A DNA stretch of 7,051 nt, from positions 50,632-57,682 of the forward strand of contig PMFP01000021.1 in assembly GCA_003155175.1 (NCBI GenBank), written 5' to 3'. The position numbers were made by a program, and so were the translations under genes. Source of the stretch: Vulcanimicrobiota bacterium. Its GTDB lineage: Bacteria; Vulcanimicrobiota; Vulcanimicrobiia; Vulcanimicrobiales; Vulcanimicrobiaceae. Every line of letters starts with the position of its first letter. Within the stretch, counting starts at the first letter, position 1. Shown here piece after piece: positions 5,898 to 7,051 of the stretch. The notes under the pieces are model-generated. The model was not told the origin of the DNA. It ran no database searches and saw only the letters and a program-made list of their open reading frames with translations.

Positions 5898-7051
5898 CTA
5901 GAGTGGAATGTTGCCGTGCTTTCGTTTGGGCCGGTCCACGCGCTTGTTTTCGAGCATCGCGAGCGCGGTGGCGATCGCGCCGCGCGTGCGGCGCGCTTCG
6001 ATCACGTCGTCCACGTAGCCGCGACTCGCGGCGATGTATGGATTGGCGAAGCGCTCGGTATACTCTTCGATCAGCTCGGCGGCTTTCGCATCCCTGTCCT
6101 TCGCGGCCGCCAGCTCGCGCCGGTTGACAACTTTGACGGCGCCCTCGGCGCCCATCACCGCGATCTCGGCCGTCGGCCAGGCCAAGTTGACGTCCGCGCG
6201 GATGTGTTTTGAGGCCATGACGTCGTACGCGCCGCCGTAGGCCTTGCGCGTGATGATCGTGATTTTCGGGACGGTCGCTTCCGCGAACGCGTACAGCAGC
6301 TTCGCTCCGTGCACGATGATGCCGCCGTATTCCTGATCGATGCCGGGCAGAAAGCCCGGCACGTCAACGAACGTGAGCAGCGGGATGTTGAACGCGTCGC
6401 AGAAGCGCACGAAACGGGCGGCTTTCGTGGACGACTTGATGTCGAGCACGCCGGCCAAGACGCTGGGCTGATTGGCGACGATGCCGACGCTGCGTCCGTT
6501 CACGCGTCCGAACCCGCAGAGGATGTTGGGCGCGAAGATCGCGTGGATCTCAAAGAAGATCCCGTCGTCGAGCACCGCTTCCAGCACGGCGTGCATGTCG
6601 TACGGTTTGTTGGCGTGATCGGGAACGACGCCGTCGAGTTCGGGAGATTCGCGATGCGGATCGTCGTGACACTCGGCGCGCGGCGGATCGTCGAGATTGT
6701 TTTGCGGAAGATACGCCAGCAGCGAGCGCGTCAGGTCGCAGAGCTCGTCCTCGTCGGCGGCGACCAAGTGCGCCACGCCGCTCTTGGAGGCGTGCGACTG
6801 CGCTCCGCCGAGGTCTTCGAACGTCACGTCTTCGCCGGTGACGGTCTTGATGATCTCGGGGCCGGTGATGAACATCTGCGAGATGCGCTCGGTCATCAGG
6901 ATGAAATCGGTGATTGCCGGCGAGTAGACCGCGCCGCCCGCGCACGGTCCCGCGATCAGGCTGAGCTGCGGAACGACGCCGCTGGCTTGGACGTTGCGCC
7001 AGAAAATTTCCGCGTAGCCGCCCAGCGAGACGACGCCTTCCTGAATGCGCG
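5898..7051 (-). CDS. pccB: Propionyl-CoA carboxylase beta subunit (carboxyltransferase), 5' end beyond window
   Basis: The beta subunit transfers the carboxyl group from biotin to the alpha carbon of propionyl-CoA. The frame is open to the right edge: 383 residues are visible of the roughly 510-530 usual, so about 130-140 N-terminal residues are missing. The visible part starts RIQEGVVSLGGYAEIFWRN. The first oxyanion-hole element is GPCAGGAVYSPA (34-45 of the visible part). The C-domain carries the biotin-side VDVPGFLPGIDQEYGGII and the second oxyanion element RKAYGGAYDVMASKH. The Asp of GGAYD (codon 6224-6222) is at the position of Asp422 in Streptomyces PccB, a residue known to favour propionyl-CoA over acetyl-CoA. 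The end KRKHGNIPL is characteristic. Related decarboxylase subunits (MmdA) share the fold, but the adjacent biotin carboxylase and the mutase/epimerase support a carboxylase. FabI follows after 33 bases. Confidence 0.93.
   Translation of the reverse strand, partial: RIQEGVVSLGGYAEIFWRNVQASGVVPQLSLIAGPCAGGAVYSPAITDFILMTERISQMFITGPEIIKTVTGEDVTFEDLGGAQSHASKSGVAHLVAADEDELCDLTRSLLAYLPQNNLDDPPRAECHDDPHRESPELDGVVPDHANKPYDMHAVLEAVLDDGIFFEIHAIFAPNILCGFGRVNGRSVGIVANQPSVLAGVLDIKSSTKAARFVRFCDAFNIPLLTFVDVPGFLPGIDQEYGGIIVHGAKLLYAFAEATVPKITIITRKAYGGAYDVMASKHIRADVNLAWPTAEIAVMGAEGAVKVVNRRELAAAKDRDAKAAELIEEYTERFANPYIAASRGYVDDVIEARRTRGAIATALAMLENKRVDRPKRKHGNIPL

Noticed and set aside
4977..6212. Plus-strand open frame of 411 codons opposite FabI and the carboxyltransferase
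   Set aside because: It lies antisense to two firmly identified genes, is Arg/Ala/Asp-rich with no family resemblance, and is what a GC-rich coding strand yields in its complementary frame.

Overview
The window is a stretch of GC-rich bacterial chromosome in which every supported gene lies on the minus strand, so the genes read from right to left. Gaps are 3 to 77 bases and two junctions overlap as GTGA, which suggests one transcription unit starting beyond the right edge. In transcription order it holds: (1) the C-terminal three quarters of a biotin-dependent carboxyltransferase beta subunit of propionyl-CoA carboxylase type (5898 to beyond 7051); (2) an enoyl-ACP reductase FabI (5082-5864); (3) a 63-residue protein resembling the epsilon subunit of actinobacterial acyl-CoA carboxylases (4894-5085); (4) a biotin carboxylase/biotin carrier alpha subunit (3127-4890); (5) the catalytic domain subunit of methylmalonyl-CoA mutase without its B12 domain (1469-3049); (6) methylmalonyl-CoA epimerase (1077-1472); (7) a membrane protein that runs off the left edge and joins a degenerate Mrr-type nuclease domain to a TonB-type C-terminal domain (from 1040 leftward).

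Genes 1 and 3 to 6 form the propionyl-CoA to succinyl-CoA route: carboxylation of propionyl-CoA to (S)-methylmalonyl-CoA, epimerisation to the (R) form, and B12-dependent rearrangement to succinyl-CoA. Key residues visible in the beta subunit (Asp at the propionyl-selecting position) and in the mutase (the Tyr/Arg pair of methylmalonyl- rather than isobutyryl-CoA mutases) agree with this substrate. FabI, a fatty acid synthesis enzyme, sits between the beta subunit and the epsilon-like gene. A simple inference is that the carboxylase also, or sometimes, makes malonyl-CoA for lipid synthesis, but the sequence does not prove it. No mutase B12 subunit and no MeaB/ArgK chaperone gene is in view.

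The unusual part is the left end. The 346 visible residues from 1040 to 1 use a GTG start and have no ATG, so the gene is easy to miss. The nuclease-like domain has lost the catalytic Q-x-K element, and is followed by one membrane segment, an Ala/Pro-rich linker and the start of a TonB-like domain.

The organism is a bacterium with high GC. The TonB-like domain favours a diderm, while the carboxylase layout (about 590-residue alpha subunit, epsilon-like peptide) recalls Actinobacteria. A lineage such as Eremiobacterota (WPS-2) or another uncultured terrestrial phylum near Actinobacteria, Armatimonadota and Chloroflexota would fit, but this is a low-confidence guess. Five of the six visible starts are GTG. 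No RNA genes, mobile elements, CRISPR arrays or strong promoters were seen, and no gene-free stretch exceeds 80 bases.
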